From Perilla frutescens (taxonomy: Eukaryota > Streptophyta > Magnoliopsida > Lamiales > Lamiaceae): a DNA stretch of 64,000 nucleotides. The notes under the pieces are model-generated. The model was given only the letters and a program-made list of their open reading frames with translations, was not told where the DNA came from and searched no databases. Positions within the stretch are counted from its first letter, which is position 1. The number at the start of each line of letters is the position of its first letter. The translations under genes were made by a program, and so were the position numbers. Below, one piece after another: positions 34,847 through 47,830 of this stretch. The DNA lies in the NCBI GenBank assembly GCA_026008535.1, contig BRKX01000011.1, positions 43,384,183 through 43,448,182 of the forward strand, in the 5' to 3' direction.

Positions 34847-35223
34847 GGAATGTGATCCTATATCCCAAATTCGATGTTTCAAATCATATTTCAAGATCAA
34901 ATTTATAAATTTAATAATAGATATTACAAAAATAAAAATTAATTATAACATAATCAACCTAGTCAAATTTATCAACAAAAGATTGAAATTTTAAAAAATA
35001 AAAATCATATTTTTAAAATAATCAACCATAATAATCATTTCTTTGAAAATTAAATATGAAAAAATAATTATAAACCTAATTGGGTAGGATGATCCCTAAA
35101 AAAATCATAAAATTAAACTAAAACATAATAAATTAAAATTGAAGAAAAAAATGAAAAAAAAATATAAATTTAATTATGAAATATGAATTGGAACACTAAA
35201 TTTGGAATAGAGGATCCTATTCG
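34847..35223. mobile_element. MITE of family X, copy 1 (377 bp)
   Basis: The left arm (GAATGTGATCCTATATCCCA and onward) matches the reverse complement of the right arm (GAATAGGATCCTCTATTCCA and onward) for about 60 bp. The flanks carry AACTTCCAT (34838-34846) and AACTTCCAC (35224-35232), 8 of 9 matching. The inner sequence AATTGGGTAGGATGA is shared with the similar-sized element at 47284-47662. Confidence 0.7.
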
Positions 35224-35232
35224 AACTTCCAC

Positions 35233-35661
35233 AGCATCATGTTCGACCAGTGTATGTAGATATTGGTACATAAAAAATATAGATAATATATAGAGTATAA
35301 TATTTTTTTGAAACCATATAGAGTATAATATTCATTGCACGTACTTATCAGTGTAGATGATGTTGAATCACTCTCAAAGAATGGTTGATCATCATATTCT
35401 AATGACAAAACCAATAATCGGTTGCTATGAAAAATTGAGACAATCTTGTGGAGGCCGTTTCAAGGAGTCAAGATTACTCATGCCTCAATCCAAATTCAAC
35501 AAATACCAATGAAATTATAAATATGTTATTTAATAATAATTTGAATCTAAGTTGGTGCCATCTTATAAATTTTAACCAGTAAAATATATCACACAAAATT
35601 TTATGTGAAATGTTTTAAGCTCATTGGTCCTAACATGAGAGAAAAAGAAGAGAATTAAATA
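35233..35661. other. Gene-free spacer between MITEs
   Basis: AT-rich, with no coding potential that I can support. Confidence 0.5.
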
Positions 35662-35923
35662 TCCCTCCATCCCGATTATATAGTTCATATTACTATTTTA
35701 GGGTGTCTCACTTATATAGTCTCATGTAGCATTAATTTTCATAGTAATGTACAAATACACCCTTATTAATTCTTAAAAATTTAAAAACTAACCACATAAA
35801 TTTTGAAAATCACAAATATTAAATAAGAGTATCGTTGGAAGTTTAGTTTTAATCTCTTGTTTCATAAATATTTTTAATCTACATGTAACTAGAAAATAGA
35901 GTATATAGTTGGGACAAAGGGAG
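35662..35923. mobile_element. Stowaway MITE
   Basis: TCCCTCCATCCCGATTATAT at the left pairs with the reverse complement of the right end (CTCCCTTTGTCCCAACTATA). TA flanks both ends. Length is 262 bp. Confidence 0.8.
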
Positions 35924-35925
35924 TA

Positions 35926-36647
35926 GTAATAATATACTGAGAAAAAGGAAGGTTGCATGGTTTTAGCCAACTTAATTCAGCACCCCAAAATTCAAGAATC
36001 TTTGAATAAATGGAACACACAAACACATCTAAAATTAAATGAATGAAAGACTAAAGCTCTGAAATTAATAAAAATGTTTTAACAAGTCAATCTTTGACCA
36101 CAAAAGTTAGGGTCTGTGCTCAAGATCCAAGAATTCCAGAGAGATGACATTGTGAATGTAATATCCCTAAAGTCAGGCATAGGAGAGGCTGCAATTTTGG
36201 AGCTTATCTTCATTGCCACTCAATAACTCATTCCAATTTTCTTTTTCCACCAAATTTTATACTTGTATTTTATTATATCATATAATCGATGCCTATATTG
36301 ATGGGAGAAAAACATAAAATTTAGATATGAAAGAAATAAGGGCTGGTTTTGTTTACAATCTTAATTATATCAAATTATATTAAAAAGTGTCACATTTATT
36401 TTACCAGAAAATAACACTTAAAAAAAAAGTGGTGGTATTTTTATAATTATTAATACATTTTGTTAAATTGGAAAAAAATATTACTTTTAATAATAAAAAA
36501 TATAACTTATAACATTAAAAAGTATTGGTCTGGTATATGGTTTATATACAACTGTTCTACACAAAAATTTACCAAGAAAATAAATTGTATAAATACATAT
36601 TTTCCCTTATTCTTCTTTTTAAATCCATGCGTGATAAGTTTAATACG
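35926..36647. other. Gene-free spacer
   Basis: A less AT-rich patch at 36080-36240 has no recognisable frame. The GGGCTGGTTTTGTTTAC sequence near 36342 resembles a MITE end but I found no partner. Confidence 0.45.
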
Positions 36648-36791
36648 TACTCCATCCGTTTCAAATTAATTATCGTTTTAAAATTTTTATTTTTATGTTT
36701 AAAATATTTCTCGTTTATCATATTTTCGCATACACTCTCTTAATTTTAATCATGCATTTATTAGGGAGACATAGAAATATGCATCTATTAA

Positions 36792-38902
36792 TGTAACGCC
36801 CCAGTCCCACTAGGACCAAAACGTCACCAAAAACAAACATACATGCTTACGTAATAAATACTTTTATAAAAAAAATTAGATTTAAATTTAATAACAATTT
36901 GTAACGGACAGCACCTCGGCTTAAAATGTTCAAACCCGCACTCAGGTGTTCTTAAAGTCAACTTCCAACAAAGCTTTTCGAAATCACTGACTCATATATA
37001 ACCAAATTATGACCTGTCAATAAGAAAATACACATAGCCAAACAAGTCACTCATTCAAAAAACTCCACGGTCAACCCTTATATACATTCAAAATATTCGT
37101 ATATACAGTCAAAATTGACCACAGAGGTAAACAACTTTCAAACTTAAAGGTTTTGCAGAGTATTAACGAAAGCATTTAATATTTAATATACAAACATAAG
37201 TTTAAAGATGGTTTTTAGCAAAAACCACATAAGGGTCAACCATCAAAACCCAATCCAGCAACATATCATCAACCAGCTCGATCTCCAGGACCTGAAAACA
37301 TTTGAAAATATTTGGGTTGAGTGCCAGAAAACACTCAGTGGGCATTAACATTCGTCCAAGATAAACTTTCATGCTTTAAAACTATTATATTGCATAACTC
37401 ATGGAAAATAACCATGAACATTCTTTATAACAAGGTTTACTCTTCTTCATTGGATGAGAGACCCAATGTGATCACATGATACTTTACGGTTACTTATCTA
37501 GACATTTAGTCACAAAGTAAACCGTCTTGCTTGTAAGTCAGAATTCCTCTATGCATGAAGTCTCAACACATCCAATCATTGCGTAAACAATGTTATTAAA
37601 ATATTTAACATACTTTTCATGGACGAATTTAAAACATAGTTGTGAGTTATAGAAAAACCCACCTGAATGATCTCAATATGCAGTGCAGTTTATGTGTGAA
37701 ATGCTACTATGCTTTCAGCTCGTCTCGACCTACAAAATTGAAATTCTAACTTAAAATCCTCAGATAGATCCATAAGGTAATAACTTAGGTCATAAATAAC
37801 TTGAGTAGGAATTTCCTATGTCTTGGGATCATTTGGAATTAAATTCAATGATTTAGAAACTTGGTTTAACATTTAGGAGTGAATTATAATTTTTAGAATT
37901 TCTTTTGGGACAAACAAAAAATAAAATAAAATAAAATAAAATTTCCAAATTATAGGACTTAATTGGAATTTCTAAAGCATTTTTAATTTAATTATAGGAA
38001 TTAAACTAATATTATGGGAAAGAAGATTTGGAAATTACGAAGCCTGACATAGGATGACGAAAATAAGCATAAAATTCTTTAAAATCTAACATGTGAGTAA
38101 GCTAAAATCAGCCCTTTAAAATGACATCAGCAAAAGGTGGTGCACGACGGTGAATTAGCTAGTTTTGTTCGTTCACAATTTTCCAATGTCAATTCAGAAA
38201 TATTCCCACATAAATATATAATCTACAGGTTAATTAGGGGAGAGTTCAAATGGTTTTTTTTTCTTTTTTTTTTCTTTTAAAGATAGACAATATTTGTAAA
38301 TTATAGAAGGAGACGGAAAAAAAAGACGTGAGCTAAGTTAACTTACCTCCCAAGCCTTCCTCTTGCACTTATGAGTAATTCCTAAATGATTCTCTAATTC
38401 CATAGATGATGTACATATATTCAGTCATCAATACGTGTAATTCTTTGAATACATGTCCTATTAACTACCCTCCAAGTGGAAAGGAGTTTGTGGTGACTAA
38501 TCATTTAACTAAAATAATTGTTAAATATTTCCTTTGGAACAATTTAAATGGTTGCAAATCCCTTTCGATTAGATGGCTGGAAATGGGCTTTAATTAGTCC
38601 AAATAAGTAAATAGTTTATTAAATAATTTTTTTGGTTCAAATTATTAGATGATATAAATTTTGTTATGAGATTAAATTAAGATTGATTTGGATAATCTTG
38701 ACATTAAAATGATCCCATTAATTTCTACTTTAATAATATAAATTCTAATTTTAACTTAGATACTCAACTAAGGTCGAGACTTCTTAATCTTTTTGCGTCT
38801 CTAAGCCCATAATTAACTAGCCAAAATAATTTGGATTCTAATTTCATGAAATTTCTAGCTATAAAATAAATTTTAAATACTATATTTTTCTGGGGTGTTA
38901 CA
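36792..38902 (-). repeat. 3' LTR of the gypsy element
   Basis: 2,111 bp. A block-by-block reading against 43804-45914 (constant offset 7,012) showed no difference. The last about 30 nt of the polyprotein frame run into it. A 63-codon frame at 38406 is present in both LTRs and is not a gene. Confidence 0.95.
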
Positions 38903-41900
38903 TCCTCCCCTCCTTAAAAAAATTTCGTCCTCGAAATTGAATATACCTGCTATGACGAGGGTTGGATACTTTGCCAGGATCTGATCTTCAAGTTCCCATG
39001 TAGCTTCCTCTTGTCCGTGTCTACTCCATTGAACTTTCACAATCATTAGCTGTTTATTCCGTAGCTTTTGGACTTTTCTGTCGAGAATAGCTATAGGAAA
39101 CTCGTCGTATGTCAGATCTAGATTTACTTCTATTTCTTCCTGATTTACGACGTGACTTGGATCGAAAATATATTTTCGAAGCATTGAAACATGGAACACG
39201 TCATAAATTCCTCCTAACTTTGGCGGTAACGCCAACTTATAGGCAACTTCTCCGATTCGTTCGAGAATTTCATACGGTCCAATATATCTAGGCCGTAACT
39301 TTCCTTTCTTTCCGAATCGCACAATGCCTCTTGTAGGAGATATTTTCAGGAACACCTTATCTCCTACTTGAAATTGTAAATCCTTCCTTCTTTTATCTGC
39401 ATACATTTTCTGTCGATCTTGGGCCTCTTTCATTCTTTGTCTTACTTTTTCAATAACCTCAATAGTTTCCTGTATAATTTCTGGGCCCAAAATCTTTCTT
39501 TCAGCAACTTCATCCCAGTAAAGTGGTGATCTGCATTTTCGACCATATAGAGCCTCATAAGGCGCCATTCTAATAGTCGCTTGGAAACTGTTGTTGTAAG
39601 CAAATTCAACTAAAGGCAAATATTCATCCCAACTTCCTCCTTGATCCATAACTACAGCCCTCAGCATATCTTCTAAGGTCTGAATTGTTCTTTCAGACTG
39701 TCCATCAGTCTGTGGGTGAAAAGCTGTACTGAAATTCAACTTTGTGCCCATTGCATTTTGTAAACTTTGCCAAAATTTAGACGTGAACCGCGTATCGCGA
39801 TCTGATGTCACTGACACAGGTGCACCATGAAGTCTTACAATTTCTCTTACATAAATTTGTGCTAGTTTATCCAATCCTAAAGTTATCTTGACCGGTAAGA
39901 AGTGCGCCGACTTAGTCAAACGGTCAACGATAACCCATATGGCATGATTTCCACGTAATGACTTTGGTAGACCAACGACAAAGTCCATTGTGATATGCTC
40001 CCATTTCCATTCAGGGATTTCTAGGGGTTTGAGCAATCCAGATGGCCTTTGATGTTCTGCCTTGACTTGTTGACAAGTCATGCATCTTTCAACATACGCT
40101 GCAATGTCCCTCTTCATATTTCGCCACCAGAACGTCATCCTCAAATCTCTATACATTTTAGTACTCCCTGGATGAGCAGTATAAAGCGTGCAATGAGCTT
40201 CATCTAAAATTTCTCTTATCAATTCTTCATTTCGTGGTACACAAATTCTATTCCCATACATCAATGCATTATCGTCTGCAACCACGAATTCACCAGGGGC
40301 TCCTTGACCTATTCTTCTTTTTATCTTCTCAAGATAGTCATCTTTTTGTTGGGCTTTAATGATTCGGCCTCGCAAGCTAGGCTTCATTACCATCGTTGCT
40401 ATATGTGCACTTATGCTATCTGGTGGAGTTACAATTTCAATGCTAAGTTTGGCAAAGTCTCTCATGATTTGTTCTTGTTGAGTGATCAGACAACTCAATT
40501 CTACTCGATTTTTCCTGCTTAGAGCATCAGCAACAACGTTTGCCTTTCCTGGATGGTATTGGATGGAACAGTCATAATCTTTGACTAGTTCTAACCATCT
40601 TCTTTACCTCATGTTGAGTTCTTTCTGTTCGAATAAATATTTTAGACTCTTGTGATCTGAATAAATCACACTTTTTCCACCATATAAATAGTGTCTCCAA
40701 ATTTTCAATGCATGCACCACGGCTGCCAATTCTAAATCATGTGTCGGGTAGTTATTCTCATGTGGCTTTAACTGACGTGATGCATACGCAATCATCTTTC
40801 CATTTTGCATCAGTACACAACCTAAACCCTGCTTTGATGCGTCTGTAAAAACCACGAACCCCTCAGATTCTTCTGGTATAGCTAATACTGGTGCAGTAAC
40901 TAACCTTTTTTTCAATTCTTGGAAGCTTCTCTCACAATCATCAGTCCATTTGAATTTATTCTCCTTTTTCAATAGCTGGGTCATAGGCCTTGCTATCTTG
41001 GAGAATCCTTCAATAAATCTTCTATAGTACCCAGCTAGACCCAAGAAACTACGTATCTCATGTACACTTGTCGGGGTTTTCCATTCACTAACTGCATTTA
41101 CCTTGGCAGGGTCCACTTTAATGCCCTGATCTGAGACAATGTGTCCCAAAAACACCACTTCCTTTAACCAAAATTCACATTTGCTGAATTTGGCATAAAG
41201 TCTTTCCCTTCGTAGTGTGTCTAGCACAATTTTCAAATGCTCAACATGTTGATCTTTATTCTTGGAATATATTAATATGTCATCGATGAAGACGATTACA
41301 AATTTATCTAGATATGGGTGAAAAACTCGATTCATCAAACCCATAAAAACTGCAGGTGCGCTGCTAAGACCGAAAGGCATCACTATAAACTCATAGTGAC
41401 CATAGCGTGTACGAAATGCAGTCTTAGGTATATCTTCTTTCCGAATTTTAAGTTGATGATACCCAGACCTTAAATCAATCTTGGAAAATACACTTGCTCC
41501 TTTCAATTGGTCGAATAAGTCATCAATTCTAGGAAGTGGATATTTGTTCTTGATAGTTAACTTATTCAACTCTCTGTAGTCTATGCACATTCAGAGTGTT
41601 CCATCTTTCTTCTTAACGAACAACATAGGTGCTCCCCATGGTGAAACGCTGGGTTGAATATAACCCTTATCTAAGAGTTCCTGTAGTTGCACCTTTAGCT
41701 CCTCTAACTCCTTTGGTGCCATGCGATATGGCGCTCTTGATACTGGAGCAGCTCCTGGAAGCAAGTCTATCGTAAACTCAACCTGTCTATCTGGAGGCAG
41801 ACCTGGCAAGTCCTCTGGAAACACGTCTTTATAGTCCCGCACCACAGGTACATCATCAATTGTCACCTTTTCTGACTTGCTCATTATCAAACTTACTAAG

Positions 41901-43276
41901 AACGATCCACATCCTTCTCTTCTAAGCATCTTCATTGCTTTCATTGCGGAAATAACTCTTACTCTAGTTCTCAACTTTGATCCATGGAAAGTGAATTCCG
42001 GTTCTTCCGGTCTTTGGAAGATTAGCTCCTTTTCAAGACACTTAATTGTGGCATGGTTAGCTTCTAGCCAATCCATTCCAAGAATAATATCAAAGTCTCT
42101 CAAGTCTAAGACATGTAGATCTGCACTTAGTGATCTATACCCAAGGTTCAAATCTATATTTTTGCATATTTGATCAGCAATTAAGATCCTCCCCGAAGTT
42201 ATACTTACTTCTAAGGCCTCACTAAGTTTTTCCTTAGTCAGTTTTAGTTTAGAGCATAGTGCGGCAGATATAAATGAATGCGAAGCTCCAGTGTCAAATA
42301 ATGCAAGTACAGGCATATTTAATACACTAATCATACCTGCCATATTTCCAGGCTCCCGTGCAGCATCCAGTCGATTTAGAGCAAAGGCTCGAGCATTTCT
42401 TGCCGGAGGTTGACCTGGCCTAGCCATTTCTTTTCCTTTATTCATTGGGCAATTATATGCCATATGTCCTGGTTGCCAGCACCTATAGCACACATTCCTT
42501 CCCTTCATACATTCACCATTATGTTTCTTTCCACAAGTTCGACATAATGGTTTTTCTTGTTGTGCTTTGGAATTTGATCCTCCTCCCATCCTAGCCTTTT
42601 TGTCGAAACTGCGACCCTTATTCTTGTTATCATCCCACTTTCTTTTCTCCTTCGGCTCATCAACCTTGTTCTCATTCTTGCGAAGTGATGATTCCACATC
42701 TTGAGCTCGTTCAAGAGTTTCAGCATATGTGGCCATGCCACGCCCAGCTATGATACTGCTGATTTCAGTTCGTAAGCCTCTTTTGAATCTATGAGCTTTT
42801 TTCTCATCAGTGTCTGTCAGGTGTGGAGCATACCTAGACAGCTGATTGAACTTCCGTTCATAATCATTCACTGTTATATTTCCCTGAGTTAACTGTAAGA
42901 ACTCGGTTTCTTTCTGATCCCGATAACACATTGGAATAAACTTCCGCATAACCGCTTGCTTGAAATCCTCCCAAGTCATATTTGCAAATTGTTCAGGCGT
43001 CATCGACCTCCTATGCGTTTCCCACCAATGATCAGCATCACCAGTGAGCTGGAAGATTGTACATGCAATGCGCTGAGAGTCGGTACACACCATGTATGCG
43101 AATGTGCGTTCCATCACTCGTAGCCATTCTTCAGCCTCAGTTGGTTCGCCTTGACCATTAAAGGTCGGGGGTTGGTATGTTCGAAACTGAGCAATAACAC
43201 GTGCCGTATCTTCTTGTGGAGGATTTTGAGCCTGATTATTTTGACGTCTTGGCGGCATCCTATACATGTATTTCAT
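38873..43276 (-). pseudogene. Gag-Pol polyprotein with two in-frame stops
   Basis: One frame of 1,468 codons including the terminator. The likely start is the MPPRR methionine at 43258. Order: Gag capsid (about residues 30-180), CCHC zinc knuckle CYRCWQPGHMAYNC (about 261), aspartic protease with DTGAS (about 327), reverse transcriptase with FIDD (about 659), and RNase H with FTDAS. The integrase has an HHCC finger (CMTCQQ) and the DDE-type core (MDFVVGLP, TSDRDTRF, HPQTDGQSER). A GPY motif and a C-terminal chromodomain (VQWSRHGQEEATWELED) follow. TGA at 41591-41593 sits in RT where the family has Arg (CGA to TGA). TAA at 40604-40606 sits after RNase H where Gln is usual (CAA to TAA). There is no frameshift. 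As it stands it would yield Gag-protease only, unless stops are read through. Confidence 0.93.
38903..38915 (-). other. Polypurine tract of the gypsy element
   Basis: Minus-strand AAGGAGGGGAGGA directly beside the 3' LTR, the primer for plus-strand DNA synthesis. It lies within the polyprotein frame. Confidence 0.9.
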
Positions 43277-43789
43277 ACATCAGATTCTTTTGATCGACAA
43301 ATACACTTATAAGATTCTAAGGCAACGAGACATCGCACTTAGATTCATATAGATCCTGAAATTCTAGTGAGCTAAAGAAGCCATAAAGTCATGCTAGGTA
43401 CTTATGTTCAGTGCATCTATGTTCAAATCCCAGCTAAGTTCTTGTCTAAAACTAGCTCAGATGATGTTTATGCATCAAATGGATTTGACATGAAAACACT
43501 GATATCCATGCTTTGTAAAACATAACTTTCACAATGCTTTGTAAATCATACTTTTCACCATGCTTTAAATAACACATTGAGATCACTTGCATTTATATAC
43601 CTTGTATACAATTATACACATATACTTTTCATAAGGCACTAAAGAAATTTAAAACATAAACTTTAGTACCTTCCCGGAGTAAGCTCGGCTAAGACGATAG
43701 CTGCTGGGTGATGGTTAACCATTTTAATAACACAGGACTCAAAACATTTCAATTTCGAAAATATCACAGGCCTACAATCACGTAGACAT

Positions 43790-43801
43790 GCTCTGATACC
43801 A
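43790..43801 (-). other. Primer-binding site (initiator tRNA-Met)
   Basis: Minus-strand TGGTATCAGAGC, two bases inside the 5' LTR, complementary to the 3' end of plant initiator tRNA-Met. Confidence 0.92.
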
Positions 43802-43803
43802 CC

Positions 43804-45914
43804 TGTAACGCCCCAGTCCCACTAGGACCAAAACGTCACCAAAAACAAACATACATGCTTACGTAATAAATACTTTTATAAAAAAAATTAGATTTAAATT
43901 TAATAACAATTTGTAACGGACAGCACCTCGGCTTAAAATGTTCAAACCCGCACTCAGGTGTTCTTAAAGTCAACTTCCAACAAAGCTTTTCGAAATCACT
44001 GACTCATATATAACCAAATTATGACCTGTCAATAAGAAAATACACATAGCCAAACAAGTCACTCATTCAAAAAACTCCACGGTCAACCCTTATATACATT
44101 CAAAATATTCGTATATACAGTCAAAATTGACCACAGAGGTAAACAACTTTCAAACTTAAAGGTTTTGCAGAGTATTAACGAAAGCATTTAATATTTAATA
44201 TACAAACATAAGTTTAAAGATGGTTTTTAGCAAAAACCACATAAGGGTCAACCATCAAAACCCAATCCAGCAACATATCATCAACCAGCTCGATCTCCAG
44301 GACCTGAAAACATTTGAAAATATTTGGGTTGAGTGCCAGAAAACACTCAGTGGGCATTAACATTCGTCCAAGATAAACTTTCATGCTTTAAAACTATTAT
44401 ATTGCATAACTCATGGAAAATAACCATGAACATTCTTTATAACAAGGTTTACTCTTCTTCATTGGATGAGAGACCCAATGTGATCACATGATACTTTACG
44501 GTTACTTATCTAGACATTTAGTCACAAAGTAAACCGTCTTGCTTGTAAGTCAGAATTCCTCTATGCATGAAGTCTCAACACATCCAATCATTGCGTAAAC
44601 AATGTTATTAAAATATTTAACATACTTTTCATGGACGAATTTAAAACATAGTTGTGAGTTATAGAAAAACCCACCTGAATGATCTCAATATGCAGTGCAG
44701 TTTATGTGTGAAATGCTACTATGCTTTCAGCTCGTCTCGACCTACAAAATTGAAATTCTAACTTAAAATCCTCAGATAGATCCATAAGGTAATAACTTAG
44801 GTCATAAATAACTTGAGTAGGAATTTCCTATGTCTTGGGATCATTTGGAATTAAATTCAATGATTTAGAAACTTGGTTTAACATTTAGGAGTGAATTATA
44901 ATTTTTAGAATTTCTTTTGGGACAAACAAAAAATAAAATAAAATAAAATAAAATTTCCAAATTATAGGACTTAATTGGAATTTCTAAAGCATTTTTAATT
45001 TAATTATAGGAATTAAACTAATATTATGGGAAAGAAGATTTGGAAATTACGAAGCCTGACATAGGATGACGAAAATAAGCATAAAATTCTTTAAAATCTA
45101 ACATGTGAGTAAGCTAAAATCAGCCCTTTAAAATGACATCAGCAAAAGGTGGTGCACGACGGTGAATTAGCTAGTTTTGTTCGTTCACAATTTTCCAATG
45201 TCAATTCAGAAATATTCCCACATAAATATATAATCTACAGGTTAATTAGGGGAGAGTTCAAATGGTTTTTTTTTCTTTTTTTTTTCTTTTAAAGATAGAC
45301 AATATTTGTAAATTATAGAAGGAGACGGAAAAAAAAGACGTGAGCTAAGTTAACTTACCTCCCAAGCCTTCCTCTTGCACTTATGAGTAATTCCTAAATG
45401 ATTCTCTAATTCCATAGATGATGTACATATATTCAGTCATCAATACGTGTAATTCTTTGAATACATGTCCTATTAACTACCCTCCAAGTGGAAAGGAGTT
45501 TGTGGTGACTAATCATTTAACTAAAATAATTGTTAAATATTTCCTTTGGAACAATTTAAATGGTTGCAAATCCCTTTCGATTAGATGGCTGGAAATGGGC
45601 TTTAATTAGTCCAAATAAGTAAATAGTTTATTAAATAATTTTTTTGGTTCAAATTATTAGATGATATAAATTTTGTTATGAGATTAAATTAAGATTGATT
45701 TGGATAATCTTGACATTAAAATGATCCCATTAATTTCTACTTTAATAATATAAATTCTAATTTTAACTTAGATACTCAACTAAGGTCGAGACTTCTTAAT
45801 CTTTTTGCGTCTCTAAGCCCATAATTAACTAGCCAAAATAATTTGGATTCTAATTTCATGAAATTTCTAGCTATAAAATAAATTTTAAATACTATATTTT
45901 TCTGGGGTGTTACA
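43804..45914 (-). repeat. 5' LTR of the gypsy element
   Basis: 2,111 bp, apparently identical to the 3' LTR at 36792-38902. It should hold the element promoter; I did not assign a TATA box. Confidence 0.95.
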
Positions 45915-46039
45915 ATTAAGCAAATATATTTTAATATGATTTGAGATGAAGTGGAGAGAGAGGTATATTTGTCAAAGTTATTACATACTTGATCCCGTGA
46001 AAATGTTAAAACCACAATTAATTTGAATAGGAGGGAGTA

Positions 46040-47054
46040 ATAATTAATACTTATTAAATTATTGTCAAACAACAATGCATTTTAATAAATTGTTTTTAAG
46101 ATAAATAATTATGCTCAATTGATAACCAAATGTCACAACAGCATATACTACTACACCAATGCTGATTTATCCATTTAGGTACTCCTGCATTTATTTCTTA
46201 TTTATTTTCTTTTCTTTTTGGATGTTTTTTTTCCGAATATTGCATTAATATAAATGGTGCGTTAATTTGCTCCTTTTAGGAATTTTCACTCCACTAATTG
46301 TCTGTCAAAAACAGATTTGTTTGGATTTGTTTTAACTTTTGAGAGCATTGGGTGTGTTTTGATGAAAATGTGATAAGAAAGTAATTCATCAGTTTGAGCA
46401 ATAAATATGAATTAGGATTGTGATTAATGTATTAAAACACCAACATGTGCTAAACATGCCCAAAATATATAAATCATCATTTAATCATACAACAACTATT
46501 TCTGAACCTAATAGCACAAAATAGTAATTCCCCCAAAACATAGCAAAATGAAGGGGAAAAAATGAAGAGTTCCAAAAGGGTTAGCGTTTAATAGCTAAAA
46601 TAAAAGTATAAAATTTGTTGTTTTATTCGTTTTTTAAATAGTAAATTTACTCGTGATTTTATCTACCAAGTATTACTTTAGACAATTTGTAAATTCGATA
46701 AAGAAAAAGAAGAGTAATATATGAGCCACATAACAAAAGTTATTATTGTAAAAATGAAATTTAGTGATAATGAGTGAATTAAAAAAGTAGATATCCGTAA
46801 ATTATTATTATTATTTATTTTATTTTTTGAGTCGTAGATGTACCTAAACTTAGTAAACTGATAATCAATCAACCTATTCTCAAACACTAGGAAGGAAATA
46901 ATAATATATTGATGGAGAAGGGTGAACTTTACGATTAAAAGTCATAAATTCACAAGGGAACCGACACTTCTTAAGTTGAACTATAATAGTTAAATTCACT
47001 AAAAAAAACACTATAACAATTATAAATAAAATAATAGGAAATTGAAATAGGTAA
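46040..47054. other. Gene-free AT-rich stretch
   Basis: No coding region or terminal-repeat pair is seen. Confidence 0.5.
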
Positions 47055-47830
47055 ATAGAAAACTACATAAATAGTCCATATTAGGGTTGTTAATATCACA
47101 TTTTATCCCAAACTATTAATAAATTTTCAATTCTACCACAACATTTTAATTTGTTTTCAATTCTATTTTACGACCTAATTTCCGGCATTAAATATGTGAC
47201 CTGGTCACCTGAAGATTAAAAATCTTTGCGAGAATTGGGGTGTTTTTATTTTAATCATTTAAAGACGACAATTTTATGAATTTCGAATGAAATTCTATGT
47301 TATACTTTGTGCAACACTTGGTGTTACACAATTTAATTTAATTATTTTTTTCTTCAATTTTTTAATTCAATTTCAATTTATTGTGTTATAGTTTAATTTA
47401 CACTTATTATTTATGATTCATCCTACCCAATTAGGGTATATAATTATTTTTTTACGAAATAATCAATTATTAATTAGAAAATAAAATTTATTATTGAAAA
47501 ATTAATTATACACTCTAATTGGGTAGGATGAACCCTAAATAATAAATGTAAAATTAAAATGAAGTATAATAAATTGAATTGAATTAAAAATTAAAGAAAA
47601 ATTAATAAATTTAATTGTGTAGCATCAAATATTGCACAAAGTGTAGTAAAGAATTTTATCCAATGAATTTGGGTGTTTAAATTATTGGAAATTAGATTGT
47701 GGAATAAAATTGAAAATAAATTAAAAGATTGAGATATAACTGAAAAATTATTAAGATTGTCGTAGAATTAAAAGTTTATTAATAATTTAGGAAATAATAT
47801 AATATTAATCCATATATAAATATAAGAAAT
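47055..47830. mobile_element. Inverted-repeat element hosting a MITE
   Basis: The left arm 47063-47205 contains AACTATTAATAAATTTTCAA and ACCTAATTTCCGG. It matches the reverse complement of the right arm 47685-47825 (AATTATTAATAAACTTTTAA, ATCTAATTTCC). The MITE at 47284-47662 lies between the arms. Exact ends and target duplication were not resolved. Confidence 0.6.
47284..47662. mobile_element. MITE of family X, copy 2 (379 bp)
   Basis: Near-palindromic element whose arms pair for about 180 bp around a centre near 47478 (TTTGTGCAA near both ends, CCTACCCAATTAG / CTAATTGGGTAGG in the middle). A perfect 8-bp duplication ATGAATTT flanks it (47276-47283 and 47663-47670). It shares the AATTGGGTAGGATGA core and size with 34847-35223. 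Confidence 0.8.

Larger units (their letters stand above)
36792..45914 (-). mobile_element. Full-length Ty3/gypsy chromovirus (Tekay/Del-type)
   Basis: 9.1-kb element on the minus strand with two 2,111-bp LTRs that begin TGTAACACC and end GGCGTTACA (minus-strand reading). A perfect 5-bp duplication ATTAA flanks it (36787-36791 and 45915-45919). A primer-binding site complementary to initiator tRNA-Met and a purine-rich tract are in the expected places. The single gag-pol frame includes a chromodomain at its end, which in this lineage guides integration into heterochromatin. The LTRs look identical on reading, so insertion is recent. The leader (43277-43789, minus strand) is non-coding. Confidence 0.95.
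36650..46037. mobile_element. Stowaway MITE split by the gypsy element
   Basis: The left part 36650-36791 starts CTCCATCCGTTTCAAATTAA. The right part 45920-46037 in reverse complement starts CTCCCTCCTATTCAAATTAA. TA precedes the left end (36648-36649) and follows the right end (46038-46039). Removing the gypsy element and one ATTAA restores a MITE of about 260 bp, so the gypsy insertion is younger than the MITE. Confidence 0.85.

Noticed and set aside
38406..38597. 63-codon frame, repeated at 45418
   Set aside because: Identical in both LTRs of the gypsy element and without a domain; it is LTR sequence.
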